NCBI GenBank assembly: GCA_007280895.1
Contig: QYQN01000083.1
Coordinates: forward strand, 1-38,572
Reading direction: 5' to 3'
Length of the DNA stretch: 38,572 nt
Source: Methylococcaceae bacterium
GTDB lineage: Bacteria; Pseudomonadota; Gammaproteobacteria; Methylococcales; Methylomonadaceae
A program made the position numbers and the translations under genes. Under the pieces are notes generated by a model, which had not been told where the DNA came from, did no database searches, and saw only the letters and a list, made by a program, of their open reading frames with translations. Shown here piece after piece: positions 1-7,168 of the stretch (position 1 is its first letter; each line of letters begins with the position of its first letter).

Positions 1-31
1 GCCTCGAATTCGAGGCTAAAGCCTCTCCCAC
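1..31. repeat. REP-like palindrome, copy 1
   Basis: A perfect 16-base palindrome (GCCTCGAA/TTCGAGGC, 1-16) is followed by AAAGCCTCTCCCACA. A diverged copy in the same orientation lies at 15300-15330. The layout (short GC-rich palindrome plus an AAAGCC..C-type tail in intergenic DNA) resembles the REP elements of Pseudomonas and related bacteria, which are moved by RAYT (TnpA-REP) proteins. No RAYT gene is in the window. The element may continue left of base 1. Confidence 0.5.
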
Positions 32-172
32 ATTATATAAAAACAATGACTTACAAAATTAAAAAGTTGTTTTTGTGTTGTTTTCATAATACTTTCACAG
101 TCTCAAAGGCGCTGCCCACACCAGATAAGGTAGGCGGTACAGTTACTTGGCAACAGTTTTTGCCCGTGTCGC

Positions 173-201
173 CACGTAAGCAGTAAGGGACTGCTTACGT
201 G
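173..201. repeat. Perfect 12-bp stem hairpin
   Basis: CACGTAAGCAGT and its exact reverse complement flank a 5-base loop (AAGGG). It lies about 90 bases beyond the stop codon of the leftward smr gene. No T-run follows on either strand, so it is not a textbook intrinsic terminator; transcript-end stabilisation or a small repeat element are alternatives. Confidence 0.45.
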
Positions 202-260
202 ATTTAGACTAGCACGAACGGGGGGAATCTTAACTTAATCCAAGCAAGCGACAGGGCGTC

Positions 261-292
261 ATACCCATGACGAACTTAACACGAATGGGTAT
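261..292 (-). terminator. Weak hairpin at the smr stop codon
   Basis: ATACCCAT (261-268) and ATGGGTAT (285-292) form an 8-bp inverted repeat with a 16-base loop that touches the stop codon of the leftward smr gene. The loop is long and there is no clear U-tract, so terminator function is only a suggestion. Confidence 0.25.
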
Positions 293-831
293 TATCGAAA
301 GGCCGTATCAAGTAACACATAAAGCGCACCAGTGCCGCCGTCTTTTTGTGGAGCAGAGCAAAACGCCTGAACAGCGTGATGTTGCCGTAACCAAAGATTG
401 ACATTATTTTTTAAGATTGGAAAGTCATCGCTAGAGCGATAGCCCTTGCCGTGCACGATATGAATGCACTGGCAACCTTCAGTAACACATTCTTCGATAA
501 ACTTAAGTATGTGACGTTTGGCCTCTTGACTGTTTAAACCGTGTAAATCTAACTCAGCATCGACTGGAAAATAGCCCTGTTGTAATTTAGTTAAGAGTGT
601 TTTGGGTAAAGAAGTATTACTAAAATAAATAGCATCTTCTTTACCCAATAATGGCAGTCGTTCTGTTAAGTCAGTGGGTGCGGCTAAAATTTTAAATGAA
701 TTTTTTTTTGGGTAAGGTAAAGGTTTGCTCGCTTCCAAAGCCGCCATGTTATTGTTTTTTATTGGCTGGATTGTGCCAATAGTTTGGCGAAATAAAGCAT
801 AATCTAAGGTGTCGGCGTTTTTTTTTGTCAC
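292..831 (-). CDS. Smr-domain protein (SmrA/SmrB-like)
   Basis: This 179-residue protein ends in a complete small MutS-related (Smr) domain, about residues 90-175. Visible motifs are LDLHG at 94-98, HGKG at 127-130 and the closing GGTGALYVLL at 165-174. The N-terminal segment with LFRQTIG and a following IQPIK fits the usual start of gammaproteobacterial Smr proteins of about 180 residues. In this family DLHG and HGKG form the nuclease core; E. coli SmrB cleaves mRNA at collided ribosomes. The start chosen is GTG at 829-831, with no clear Shine-Dalgarno, because it keeps the conserved N-terminus; another nearby start is possible. It is divergent from surE across 76 bases, a common neighbourhood in this class. 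It could be SmrA or SmrB, so no symbol is given. Confidence 0.85.
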   Translation of the reverse strand: MTKKNADTLDYALFRQTIGTIQPIKNNNMAALEASKPLPYPKKNSFKILAAPTDLTERLPLLGKEDAIYFSNTSLPKTLLTKLQQGYFPVDAELDLHGLNSQEAKRHILKFIEECVTEGCQCIHIVHGKGYRSSDDFPILKNNVNLWLRQHHAVQAFCSAPQKDGGTGALYVLLDTAFR

Positions 832-907
832 GAGAGGCTGATTTTGTAAGGTATTGTTGCTAATATGTTTGATTTTATAGCGTAATCTGTCTTAAGGCGA
901 CCCAAAA

Positions 908-1654
908 ATGCACATTTTATTAAGTAATGATGACGGTTATTTTGCTGAAGGCTTAGTAACATTGGCTAACGCAATGCGAGAGTTAGCTGAGATTTCAGTG
1001 GTTGCACCAGATAAAAATCGCAGTGGCGCAAGCAATTCATTAACCTTAGAAATGCCGTTGCGAGCCACCACAACCGAGAATGGCTTTGTAAAAGTCGATG
1101 GAACTCCCACCGATTGCGTGCATTTAGCTATTTCTGGATTACTACACAAAGAGCCTGATATGGTATTTGCTGGAATTAATCATGGAGCAAATTTGGGTGA
1201 TGATGTTTTATATTCAGGCACTGTTGCCGCCGCAACTGAAGGCAGATTTTTAGGTTTACCAGCGGTTGCCATTTCTTTGGCGAGTAGTCAGCCTGTGCAT
1301 TTTGAAACGGCTGCACAGGTTGCCGTAACACTGTTTAAGCAACTCATCGCAAACCCTTTACCTAAAGATACGCTATTAAATGTAAATGTACCTGATGTTG
1401 CGTTAGCCGATTTAAAAGGTTTTCAAGCCACGCGCTTAGGGCAGCGTCATAAATCAGAATCGGTTATTAAATCAGCAGATCCACGTGGACGGGTTATTTA
1501 TTGGGTGGGTCCTGCTGGGTCGGAGCAAGATGCGGGGCCTGGGACAGATTTTTATGCTGTTAATACGGGTTTTGTGTCAGTAACGCCTTTGCAATTAGAC
1601 TTAACTTGGTACGATCGTATCAATGCGTTAAGTGCCTGGTTACCTAGGGAGTAA
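908..1654 (+). CDS. surE: 5'/3'-nucleotidase SurE
   Basis: SurE is a metal-dependent survival nucleotidase that removes phosphate from 5'- and 3'-nucleoside monophosphates. The 248-residue length matches the family (about 250). All metal ligands are visible: SNDDG with D8 and D9, S39 in the [11 protein letters not shown] motif, and the Asn of GINHGANLG near residue 91. The typical YSGTVAAA segment follows. The stop codon overlaps an upstream ATG of pcm by one base, so the two genes are almost certainly co-transcribed, as in most gammaproteobacteria. A modest AAGGCGA Shine-Dalgarno precedes the ATG. No truncation or odd residue is seen. Confidence 0.96.
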   Translation: MHILLSNDDGYFAEGLVTLANAMRELAEISVVAPDKNRSGASNSLTLEMPLRATTTENGFVKVDGTPTDCVHLAISGLLHKEPDMVFAGINHGANLGDDVLYSGTVAAATEGRFLGLPAVAISLASSQPVHFETAAQVAVTLFKQLIANPLPKDTLLNVNVPDVALADLKGFQATRLGQRHKSESVIKSADPRGRVIYWVGPAGSEQDAGPGTDFYAVNTGFVSVTPLQLDLTWYDRINALSAWLPRE

Positions 1655-2316
1655 TGCTCATGCTAGATAGGCAAGGGATTGGTATGACTTCTTTACGAAC
1701 CCGTGAGCGTATGTTGACACGCTTAGCCAATCAGGGCATTTGTTCGCCTCAGGTATTGGAAGCAATGCGTAATGTGCCGCGTCATATTTTTATGGATGAG
1801 GCGTTGGCAAGTCGTGCTTATGAAGATACAGCCTTACCGATTGGGTTTAATCAAACAATTTCCCAGCCATTTAGTGTGGCGCGAATGACTGAGCTATTAA
1901 GTGGGACAGGTAAATTAGCAAGCGTTTTGGAGATTGGTACAGGGTGTGGTTACCAAACGGCGGTGCTGGCACATATTTTTAAAAAAGTATATTCAGTTGA
2001 GCGAATTTTAGCTTTGCATAAAAAGGCTCAAATGCATTTGTGGGATTTGAAATTAACAAATGTTAGTTTAATGTATGGCGACGGGCATTTAGGGTGGGCT
2101 GATTATGCGCCGTTTGATGCGATTATCGTCACAGCGGCACCGGTCGACGTTCCACAACAATTATTAGTGCAATTGGCAATAGGTGGTAGCATGGTTATTC
2201 CTGTGGGTATAAGTGGTAAGCAGGTGTTACAACGCATTACCAGAACAGTAAACCGTTATGAATATGAAGACTTAGAAGAGGTGAGTTTTGTGCCGTTTCA
2301 AATGGGTAAGGAATAG
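1654..2316 (+). CDS. pcm: Protein-L-isoaspartate O-methyltransferase
   Basis: Pcm uses S-adenosylmethionine to methylate L-isoaspartyl residues and so starts repair of aged proteins. The family signature NQTISQPF lies at about 66-73 and the SAM-binding motif EIGTGCGYQTA at 93-103; ALPIGF and DVPQQLL are also typical. The first ATG (1654) overlaps the surE stop, but the Shine-Dalgarno AGGGAG at 1646-1651 is too close to it. ATG 1660 has better spacing, and ATG 1684, preceded by AAGGGA, gives an N-terminus (MTSLRTRERM) that matches Pseudomonas-type Pcm. The true start may therefore be 1660 or 1684. In many relatives nlpD and rpoS follow; here the capsule locus follows instead. Confidence 0.94.
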   Translation: MLMLDRQGIGMTSLRTRERMLTRLANQGICSPQVLEAMRNVPRHIFMDEALASRAYEDTALPIGFNQTISQPFSVARMTELLSGTGKLASVLEIGTGCGYQTAVLAHIFKKVYSVERILALHKKAQMHLWDLKLTNVSLMYGDGHLGWADYAPFDAIIVTAAPVDVPQQLLVQLAIGGSMVIPVGISGKQVLQRITRTVNRYEYEDLEEVSFVPFQMGKE

Positions 2317-2368
2317 CTGTAAGATATTGTTTTTGTTTAAAAAAAATTTGTTTATGCAGGGTTCAATC

Positions 2369-2397
2369 TTGCTCGTAATGATGAGGCATGATAGACT
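2369..2397 (+). promoter_or_regulatory. Candidate sigma-70 promoter for the capsule operon
   Basis: TTGCTC (2369-2374) and TAGACT (2392-2397) are separated by 17 bases in the 150-base gap before kpsM. A second candidate pair, TTGATA (2416-2421) and TATTGT (2441-2446), has a long 19-base spacer. Either could drive the capsule genes; matches to consensus are partial and no operator was recognised. Confidence 0.25.
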
Positions 2398-2567
2398 AAA
2401 TATAACGTAGCCGTCTTGATATATCGCTTAGTCGCTGCATTATTGTTCGTATAAACAGTAACATAATGCTTCAAATGCACGTGTATTTCAAACAGACTTC
2501 TGCACTTAATCGGTTCATCTTAGTGTTCGCTATTTCTAATGCTTTCAGTCACTCTCCTGAAACAACT

Positions 2568-3371
2568 ATGACAATTCATCCTGATTTTTTACCCGTTAGA
2601 ACACCTCTTTCAATCACCCTGTCGGTATGGAATGCCCTATTTTTACGAGAAGCTGTGTCGCGTTTAGCAACAGGCAGGATTGCGTGGTTATGGTTGCTAG
2701 CTGAGCCCGTTTTACATATCAGCATGATGTTATTTATGTTCACAGTGATCCGTATGCGGGCAGTAGAGGGCATGACTACTGAAGCGTGGTTAATTATTGG
2801 TTTAGTTTTTTTTCTCATGTTTAAGCGCGTATCCACCCAAGTGCAAAATGGCTTAGGAGCAAACCGTGCCTTATTCACCTATCGTCAAGTAAAACCCATT
2901 GATGCCTTATTGGTACGTGCTGCCTTAGAGTCTTTTTTAACGTGCTTAATTGCTATTATTTTCTGGTTAGGGAGTTTTTTCTTTAATATTCTGCTCTACC
3001 CCGCAGATCCTCTTATTGTATTAATGGTTTTTTTTGGGATGGGCTTGATGGGCTTGGGGTATGGCTTAATTACCTCCGTTGCTGTGGAGTTGATTCCAAA
3101 AATGAACACCGTACTAGGTATATTTTCGACTGCCTTATATTTAACTTCTGGGGTAATTTTTCCTATTTCAAATATTCCTCAACCTTATCGTGAGTGGTTA
3201 CTTATTAATCCTTTATTGCATGGCACCGAAGTAGCGCGTATGGGTATGTCGCATTTTTATCATGGCATGTCAGGTGTGGCGGTGAGTTATCTTTACAGCT
3301 GTGCCATCGTCGCTATTTTTTTAGGCTTAGCGCTACATCGACGTTTTGAAGCTAAATTAACGTCATTATGA
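2568..3371 (+). CDS. kpsM: Capsule exporter ABC permease, KpsM-like
   Basis: This is the membrane subunit of an ABC-2 polysaccharide exporter. KpsM and KpsT form the inner-membrane pump that moves lipid-linked capsule chains out of the cytoplasm. From ATG 2568 the protein has 267 residues, close to E. coli KpsM (about 258). The segment ALFLREAVSRLATGRIAWLW followed by LAEP is the usual amphipathic start of the family, and about six hydrophobic segments follow. The ATG at 2466 would add 34 residues that are not family-like, so 2568 is preferred; neither start has a strong Shine-Dalgarno. Its TGA overlaps the kpsT ATG (ATGA), implying translational coupling. It could also serve an O-antigen-type glycan, but the kpsE and kpsD neighbours favour capsule. 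Confidence 0.9.
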   Translation: MTIHPDFLPVRTPLSITLSVWNALFLREAVSRLATGRIAWLWLLAEPVLHISMMLFMFTVIRMRAVEGMTTEAWLIIGLVFFLMFKRVSTQVQNGLGANRALFTYRQVKPIDALLVRAALESFLTCLIAIIFWLGSFFFNILLYPADPLIVLMVFFGMGLMGLGYGLITSVAVELIPKMNTVLGIFSTALYLTSGVIFPISNIPQPYREWLLINPLLHGTEVARMGMSHFYHGMSGVAVSYLYSCAIVAIFLGLALHRRFEAKLTSL

Positions 3372-4033
3372 TTATTGTCGACGATATCTATAAACGTTAC
3401 CAAACCACTCACGGCTTAGGTAAGTGGGTATTACAAGGCGCTTCATTTGTTATTCCACCTAAGGTCAGTGTGGGGTTAGTTGGGCGCAATGGCGCGGGCA
3501 AATCCACCTTATTACGAATTATTGGCGGTATTGACCAACCTACTAAAGGTCATGTTGAACGTCATTGTCGTGTATCTTGGCCGATGGGTTATGGCGGTGG
3601 CTTACAAGGTTCACTCACGGGACGCCAGAATGCTAAGTTTGTGTGTCGAATTCATGGTCATGAACAGGACATAGAAGAACGCTTAGCCTTTATTGAAGAT
3701 TATGCAGAAATCGGTTCTGCGTTTGATGAGCCAATAAAAACCTATTCATCAGGTATGCGTTCACGTTTACAATTTGGTTTATCTTTTGCTTTTGATTTTG
3801 ACGTTTATATTTCTGATGAAGCAACCGCAGCGGGTGATGCGTCCTTTAAGAAAAAAGCAGCGACAGCTTTTAAAAATTTAACCAATCGCGCTAGCTTAAT
3901 TATGGTGTCGCATGGCGAAAGCACCTTAAAAGAATTTTGTAGCGCAGGTGTGTGGATAGATAATGGTAAAGCCTATTGGTTTGATGATATTAATGACGCG
4001 TTAAAAGCTTATAAGGAAAGTTGTTTAAAATGA
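3368..4033 (+). CDS. kpsT: Capsule exporter ABC ATPase, KpsT-like
   Basis: This is the ATP-hydrolysing subunit that pairs with the KpsM-like permease. The 221 residues match KpsT (about 220). Walker A is GRNGAGKST at 39-47, the signature is YSSGM at 126-130 (the usual KpsT replacement of LSGGQ), the Walker B region is VYISDE at 146-151, and the switch histidine is H182 in VSHGEST. The DEATAAGD segment followed by FKKKA is characteristic of capsule and O-antigen exporters. It overlaps kpsM by four bases and the next gene by four bases (ATGA at both ends). No defects are seen. Confidence 0.93.
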   Translation: MIIVDDIYKRYQTTHGLGKWVLQGASFVIPPKVSVGLVGRNGAGKSTLLRIIGGIDQPTKGHVERHCRVSWPMGYGGGLQGSLTGRQNAKFVCRIHGHEQDIEERLAFIEDYAEIGSAFDEPIKTYSSGMRSRLQFGLSFAFDFDVYISDEATAAGDASFKKKAATAFKNLTNRASLIMVSHGESTLKEFCSAGVWIDNGKAYWFDDINDALKAYKESCLK

Positions 4034-5154
4034 AAAAGCCCTCCGTTTCCCCGTCTTTATTTATACTCGCAAAAAAGCATCGTTTTTTTTCTAGTATCGT
4101 TTTTGCACTAGCCTGTAGTTTTATTTATTGGGGCTTAGTCGCTTCAGATCGTTATATTTCAGAAGCGCATATCATTATCGAAAATACCGACATGATGGCA
4201 AAAAGTCAGACACTGGATATTGCTGGTATGTTAGGGGGGAAAACCATGGGCATTCCTTCCGAACAACTGCTGCTTCGTGATTATCTGTTGTCAGTAGATA
4301 TGCTAAAAAAACTAGAAGCAAAATTTGCTTTGCGTAGCCATTACAGCGATCACTCGCATGATATTATTTCGCGCTTGTGGTTTAAAGACGCGTCTTTAGA
4401 AGTATTTTATGACTATTATCGAACGCGAATCAGCGTTGAATTAGATCAATATGCCAGTGTTCTGGTGGTAAAAGTTCAGGCCTATGATTCTGTCATGGCG
4501 CATGCTATTGCTGAATTTATGGTCAAGGAAGGTGAGCATTACATGAATAATCTGGCGCGAAGTTTAGCGCAAGAGCAGGTGGAATTTTTAAATAAAGATA
4601 TTGAAGCAGTGCGTAATAAAGTGATGGAGACGCGTCAGGACTTATTAAATTTTCAAAACAAATATGGCTTAGTTTCGCCACAAGGTACTACAGATAATAT
4701 TGTTGCCACCATTAACCGAATGGACGCACAGTTGACCGATTTGCAAACCAAACGAGCTGCAATGTTGGGGTATTTGATGCCAGAAAGTGCCAATATTGTC
4801 GAATTAGATTTGCAAATTAATGCCATTGAAAAACAGATTACTCAAGAAAAAGAACGGCTCGCGTCACCAAAAGGGAAAAGTTTAAATAAAACAGTTGAGG
4901 CGTATCAACGCTTAGAAATGCATGCTCAATTTGCGCAGGACGTGTACAAAGCGTCCTTAACAGCGATGGAGCAAGTACGCATTGAAGCGTCCAGGACCTT
5001 GAAAAAAGTCTCTATTTTACAACAACCTACCGTCCCAGAATTATCATTAGAGCCACGTCGGTTGTACAACAGTGTGGTCTCTACTCTACTTATTTTAATC
5101 ATTGCCGGCATAGTACATCTGCTTAGTGCCATTATTCGCGATCATAAGGATTAA
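4030..5154 (+). CDS. kpsE: Capsule export inner-membrane protein, KpsE/CtrB-like
   Basis: This is a polysaccharide co-polymerase of the KpsE/CtrB/BexC type, which links the ABC pump to the outer-membrane channel across the periplasm. The 374-residue product has a transmembrane segment at about 20-38, a long charged coiled-coil region at about 180-300 that contains LNKDIEAVRNKV, and a second membrane segment near 350-367. The family-typical LEPRRLYN precedes the second segment. A TTG at 4021 could start translation, but ATG 4030 forms an ATGA overlap with the kpsT stop and lies 9 bases after AGGAAAG, so it is preferred. Length and topology are normal. Confidence 0.9.
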   Translation: MKKPSVSPSLFILAKKHRFFSSIVFALACSFIYWGLVASDRYISEAHIIIENTDMMAKSQTLDIAGMLGGKTMGIPSEQLLLRDYLLSVDMLKKLEAKFALRSHYSDHSHDIISRLWFKDASLEVFYDYYRTRISVELDQYASVLVVKVQAYDSVMAHAIAEFMVKEGEHYMNNLARSLAQEQVEFLNKDIEAVRNKVMETRQDLLNFQNKYGLVSPQGTTDNIVATINRMDAQLTDLQTKRAAMLGYLMPESANIVELDLQINAIEKQITQEKERLASPKGKSLNKTVEAYQRLEMHAQFAQDVYKASLTAMEQVRIEASRTLKKVSILQQPTVPELSLEPRRLYNSVVSTLLILIIAGIVHLLSAIIRDHKD

Positions 5155-5160
5155 GACATC

Positions 5161-6942
5161 ATGAAAGTAGTTTCATTTGTTAGCGTAAAAAAAGTGCTGA
5201 ATAACGTTGCTGCATTGCTGATAATTTTTTCTGTAACAGGGCAAGCCGCTAGCACTGATCCTTTTGGGGTTAGTCAAACAATCAATATGGCGATTGACCC
5301 CTTAGCAAATACTTCACCTACGCTTGAGTTGCCTGCAATTAATTCGCCCGTGGCACCCGTTGTTGCGCCTCCGTCGTCAGCAGTGCCCGCCATGACCACC
5401 AATGCGCCGCAATTTTATGATTATTCAGTTAACTTAAAAAGTGATGTTTTTGGCGCAAATTTATTTACAGGTGCATTTGCCAGAGAAGGTGCAACCTCGT
5501 TTAATCCAGATTATGTCGTGGCTAATGGGGATAACATTCAAGTACGTTTTTGGGGAGCCTTTGATTATGACGCACCCTTGACAGTTGATCCACAAGGGAA
5601 TATTTTTGTGCCTCATGTTGGGCCAGTGCATGTATTAGGCGTGCGTAATCAAGATTTGCAGCAGGTGGTGGATATTGCCGTGCGACATGTTTTTCGGGCG
5701 AATGTATTTAGTTATGCCAGTCTTGCAGCAGCTCAACCGGTACGCATTTTTGTTGGTGGTTTTGTCAATCGACCTGGTTTATACAGTGGCACCAGTATGG
5801 ATAGCTTGTTGCATTATTTAGATCAAGCGGGCGGTATTGACGTCGAGCGAGGGTCTTTTTTACATGTTGAAGTGAAACGTGGAGCGTTTACGCGGGCAAC
5901 CTTAAGTCTTTATGATTTTATTCTTGAAGGACAAATGCCCTTAATTCAGCTATCGGATGGTGATGTTATTTTTGTTGCCCCCCGTCAGTACACTGTTAAA
6001 GTCAATGGCTTAGCAGGTAATGCAAAACGCTTTGAGTTTACTGATGACGCGCGTACCGTTGCAAATGTAATGAAAGTAGCCAAACCGCAGGCGCAAGTTA
6101 CTCATGTTCGGGTCACTAGAAATACCGGCACAACCAAGAATGTCGAGTATTACCCGCTTAGTGAAGCCAGTCAGGTTAACTTAATAAATGGCGATGAAAT
6201 TGAATTTACGGCTGATAAGAAACAAGGCACGATAACCGTGCGCGTGGAAGGCGAACATTTAAGTCCTCAAGAATATGTGGTGCCTTATGGAACGAGGTTA
6301 GGGGTTTTATTACAGAAAGTGCGTTTTTCTGAGCGTGCAGATACTAAAAGTTTACAGTTATTTCGCCAAAGCGTGATTGCACGTCAACGCGACATGTTAA
6401 AAACAGCTTTGCAGCATTTAGAAGCCGCAGTCTTAACAGTTCGATCTGGCACTTTAGAAGAATCTCAATTACGCAAAGAAGAAGCCAGCATGATGCTGCA
6501 ATGGGTGGAGCGCGCTAAAGGTATTCAACCTTCTGGTCAGGTTATGTTAGCGGAGGCTGATAATCTTAATGCCTTGCTGCTAGAAAACGGCGATCGTATC
6601 AATATTCCAGCTATAGATAATTTAATTTTAGTCAGCGGAGAAGTTATGTTCCCCAATACTGTTGCGCTTGATACCAGTAAATCAGTGCAGGATTATATTC
6701 AAACATCGGGGGGCTTCTCACAAAATGCTGACACGTCACGCATTATTCTTGCGCATCGAGATGGCAGTTTTGAAGATACGCAAGAACATGTTGGCTGGTT
6801 ATTTGGTGATGGTACCCAAATTAGACCCGGTGATGAAATTATGGTGTTACCAAAAGTAGACGCTAAATATCGTCAGTTATTTAAAGAAGTTTCAACGATG
6901 ATTTATCAAATGGCATTGGGTGCGCGTGTTATTCTTAAATAG
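5161..6942 (+). CDS. kpsD: Outer-membrane/periplasmic polysaccharide export protein, KpsD-like
   Basis: This 593-residue protein is the outer channel component of the capsule exporter. It has an N-terminal signal peptide with likely cleavage near residue 28 (GQA-A) and no lipobox cysteine, as in KpsD rather than lipidated Wza. A Pro/Ala-rich linker (about 45-80) is followed by a poly-export domain (about 115-200, with YVVANGDNIQVRFWG and PVRIFVGGFVNRPGLY) and several SLBB-like segments to the C-terminus (for example NLILVSGEVMFPNTV). It starts 6 bases after kpsE, so the four exporter genes form one operon. At nearly 600 residues it is close to KpsD (about 560) and much longer than Wza (about 380). 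Confidence 0.9.
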   Translation: MKVVSFVSVKKVLNNVAALLIIFSVTGQAASTDPFGVSQTINMAIDPLANTSPTLELPAINSPVAPVVAPPSSAVPAMTTNAPQFYDYSVNLKSDVFGANLFTGAFAREGATSFNPDYVVANGDNIQVRFWGAFDYDAPLTVDPQGNIFVPHVGPVHVLGVRNQDLQQVVDIAVRHVFRANVFSYASLAAAQPVRIFVGGFVNRPGLYSGTSMDSLLHYLDQAGGIDVERGSFLHVEVKRGAFTRATLSLYDFILEGQMPLIQLSDGDVIFVAPRQYTVKVNGLAGNAKRFEFTDDARTVANVMKVAKPQAQVTHVRVTRNTGTTKNVEYYPLSEASQVNLINGDEIEFTADKKQGTITVRVEGEHLSPQEYVVPYGTRLGVLLQKVRFSERADTKSLQLFRQSVIARQRDMLKTALQHLEAAVLTVRSGTLEESQLRKEEASMMLQWVERAKGIQPSGQVMLAEADNLNALLLENGDRINIPAIDNLILVSGEVMFPNTVALDTSKSVQDYIQTSGGFSQNADTSRIILAHRDGSFEDTQEHVGWLFGDGTQIRPGDEIMVLPKVDAKYRQLFKEVSTMIYQMALGARVILK

Positions 6943-7168
6943 TTATGTAAAGTACGGCTACCAAATTGTTGCAAATCTTTGGCTATGCTCAGGGTGTCGA
7001 ATAATCGTCCATACCATTCGATAAGCTTAGACTTTAGTGCGAACGTTTAACTCTGGCACCCGTGTCCAGTCTTAAATTAGTAAGCTAAATTACTGGGCGC
7101 AGTGTCGTTTTATGGTGAGCGTTTACTCATGCTTTAATCACATCAATAATTAGGTGTTCAGGTAACGA

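Noticed and set aside
2466-2567. Longer N-terminus for the KpsM-like protein
   Set aside because: The added 34 residues do not resemble the family start, and the shorter form matches the usual length.
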